A stretch of DNA of 5,520 bases from CAYOMP01 sp964405075 (GTDB lineage: Bacteria; Bacillota; Clostridia; Lachnospirales; Lachnospiraceae). This document shows positions 5,288 to 5,520 of the stretch, piece after piece. A program made the position numbers and the translations under genes. Location: positions 1-5,520 of the forward strand of contig CAYOMP010000178.1 of the NCBI GenBank assembly GCA_964405075.1. The letters run 5' to 3'. The stretch's first letter is position 1, and each line of letters begins with the position of its first letter. The notes under the pieces were generated by a model. That model was not told the origin of the DNA, searched no databases, and worked only from the letters and a program-made list of their open reading frames with translations.

Positions 5288-5520
5288 CTATTTATATGTA
5301 AGCAAATCTTCTACAGATTTTCTCTTTGGTGATTCCGGATGTTCTGTTTCATAACCAATCGCTAATATAGCCGCTACTTCTTGTTCTTCTGGCAATTCAA
5401 TAATATCAGCGATTTCATCTGGATCGAAGATTCCCATGATTACACTACTCACGCCTAATTCATATGCTGCTAATGCGAAAGTTTGTGCAGCAATTCCAGC
5501 ATCAAACATCTGCCAAGAAT
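5288..5520 (-). CDS. Nitroreductase-family flavoprotein, C-terminal part only (partial)
   Basis: The reading frame enters from the right edge and ends at the TAG at 5288-5290, so only about 77 C-terminal residues are visible and the true start is outside. The segment SWQMFDAGIAAQTFALAAYELG followed by SSVIMGIFD is the typical nitroreductase helix-and-strand region, where the core dimer helix leads into the FMN-binding turn. IIELPEEQEVAAILAIGYE and the HPESPKRKSVEDLL tail match the usual family C-terminus (P-rich, R/K-rich, then a short helix). Such enzymes are FMN-dependent NAD(P)H oxidoreductases; the substrate cannot be told from this part. The internal ATG at 5507-5509 is not the start, because conserved residues precede it. 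pyrB begins 26 bases after the stop (Shine-Dalgarno at 5268-5273), so cotranscription is plausible though functionally unexplained. Confidence 0.9.
   Translation of the reverse strand, partial: SWQMFDAGIAAQTFALAAYELGVSSVIMGIFDPDEIADIIELPEEQEVAAILAIGYETEHPESPKRKSVEDLLTYK

Noticed and set aside
1..5520. CRISPR array, tRNA, rRNA or complete insertion sequence
   Set aside because: No regularly spaced repeats, no cloverleaf or rRNA-like sequence, and no transposase-like reading frame were seen on either strand.

Overview
The window looks like a chromosomal piece of a low-GC Gram-positive bacterium, most likely class Clostridia and perhaps near Lachnospiraceae. The base composition is AT-rich and the Shine-Dalgarno sequences are strong (AGGAGG or GGGGGA type). 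A catalytic aspartate carbamoyltransferase gene (pyrB) is followed directly by a separate regulatory-subunit gene (pyrI), which is common in clostridia and unusual in bacilli. The response regulator and kinase are of the VanR/VanS type common in this group. The taxonomy is inference from gene content. All six genes lie on the minus strand, so transcription runs from right to left in window coordinates.

Right block (5520 to 3843): the C-terminal part of a nitroreductase-family flavoprotein enters from the right edge. After 26 bases it is followed by pyrB, which overlaps pyrI by 7 bases. An AT-rich perfect hairpin with a T-tract just after pyrI closes this block. PyrB and PyrI should form the allosteric aspartate transcarbamoylase that commits carbamoyl phosphate to pyrimidine synthesis. 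No pyr-type leader or convincing promoter lies directly before pyrB in the window.

Intergenic block (3912 to 3462, about 450 bases): no gene is seen, but there is a lot of structure. A perfect 17-base inverted repeat encloses a good minus-strand promoter (TTGACG, 16 bases, TATTAT). Downstream of it comes a roughly 105-base segment of about 49% GC, well above its surroundings, with several hairpins, some of them mutually exclusive. A 7-base direct repeat with a 13-base palindrome then sits just before the response-regulator gene. This is the least explained part of the window.

Left block (3461 to 1): a VanR-like response regulator, a VanS-like membrane histidine kinase overlapping it by 11 bases, and 30 bases later a large exported, membrane-anchored protein that runs off the left edge. 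The third gene is an uninterrupted reading frame of 534 codons. It has a signal peptide, a Rossmann/GATase1-like segment, two central membrane helices and an external C-terminal region. The tight spacing suggests one operon in which the kinase and regulator control, or sense something related to, an envelope function. No vanH/A/X or other resistance gene is visible, so a glycopeptide role should not be assumed.
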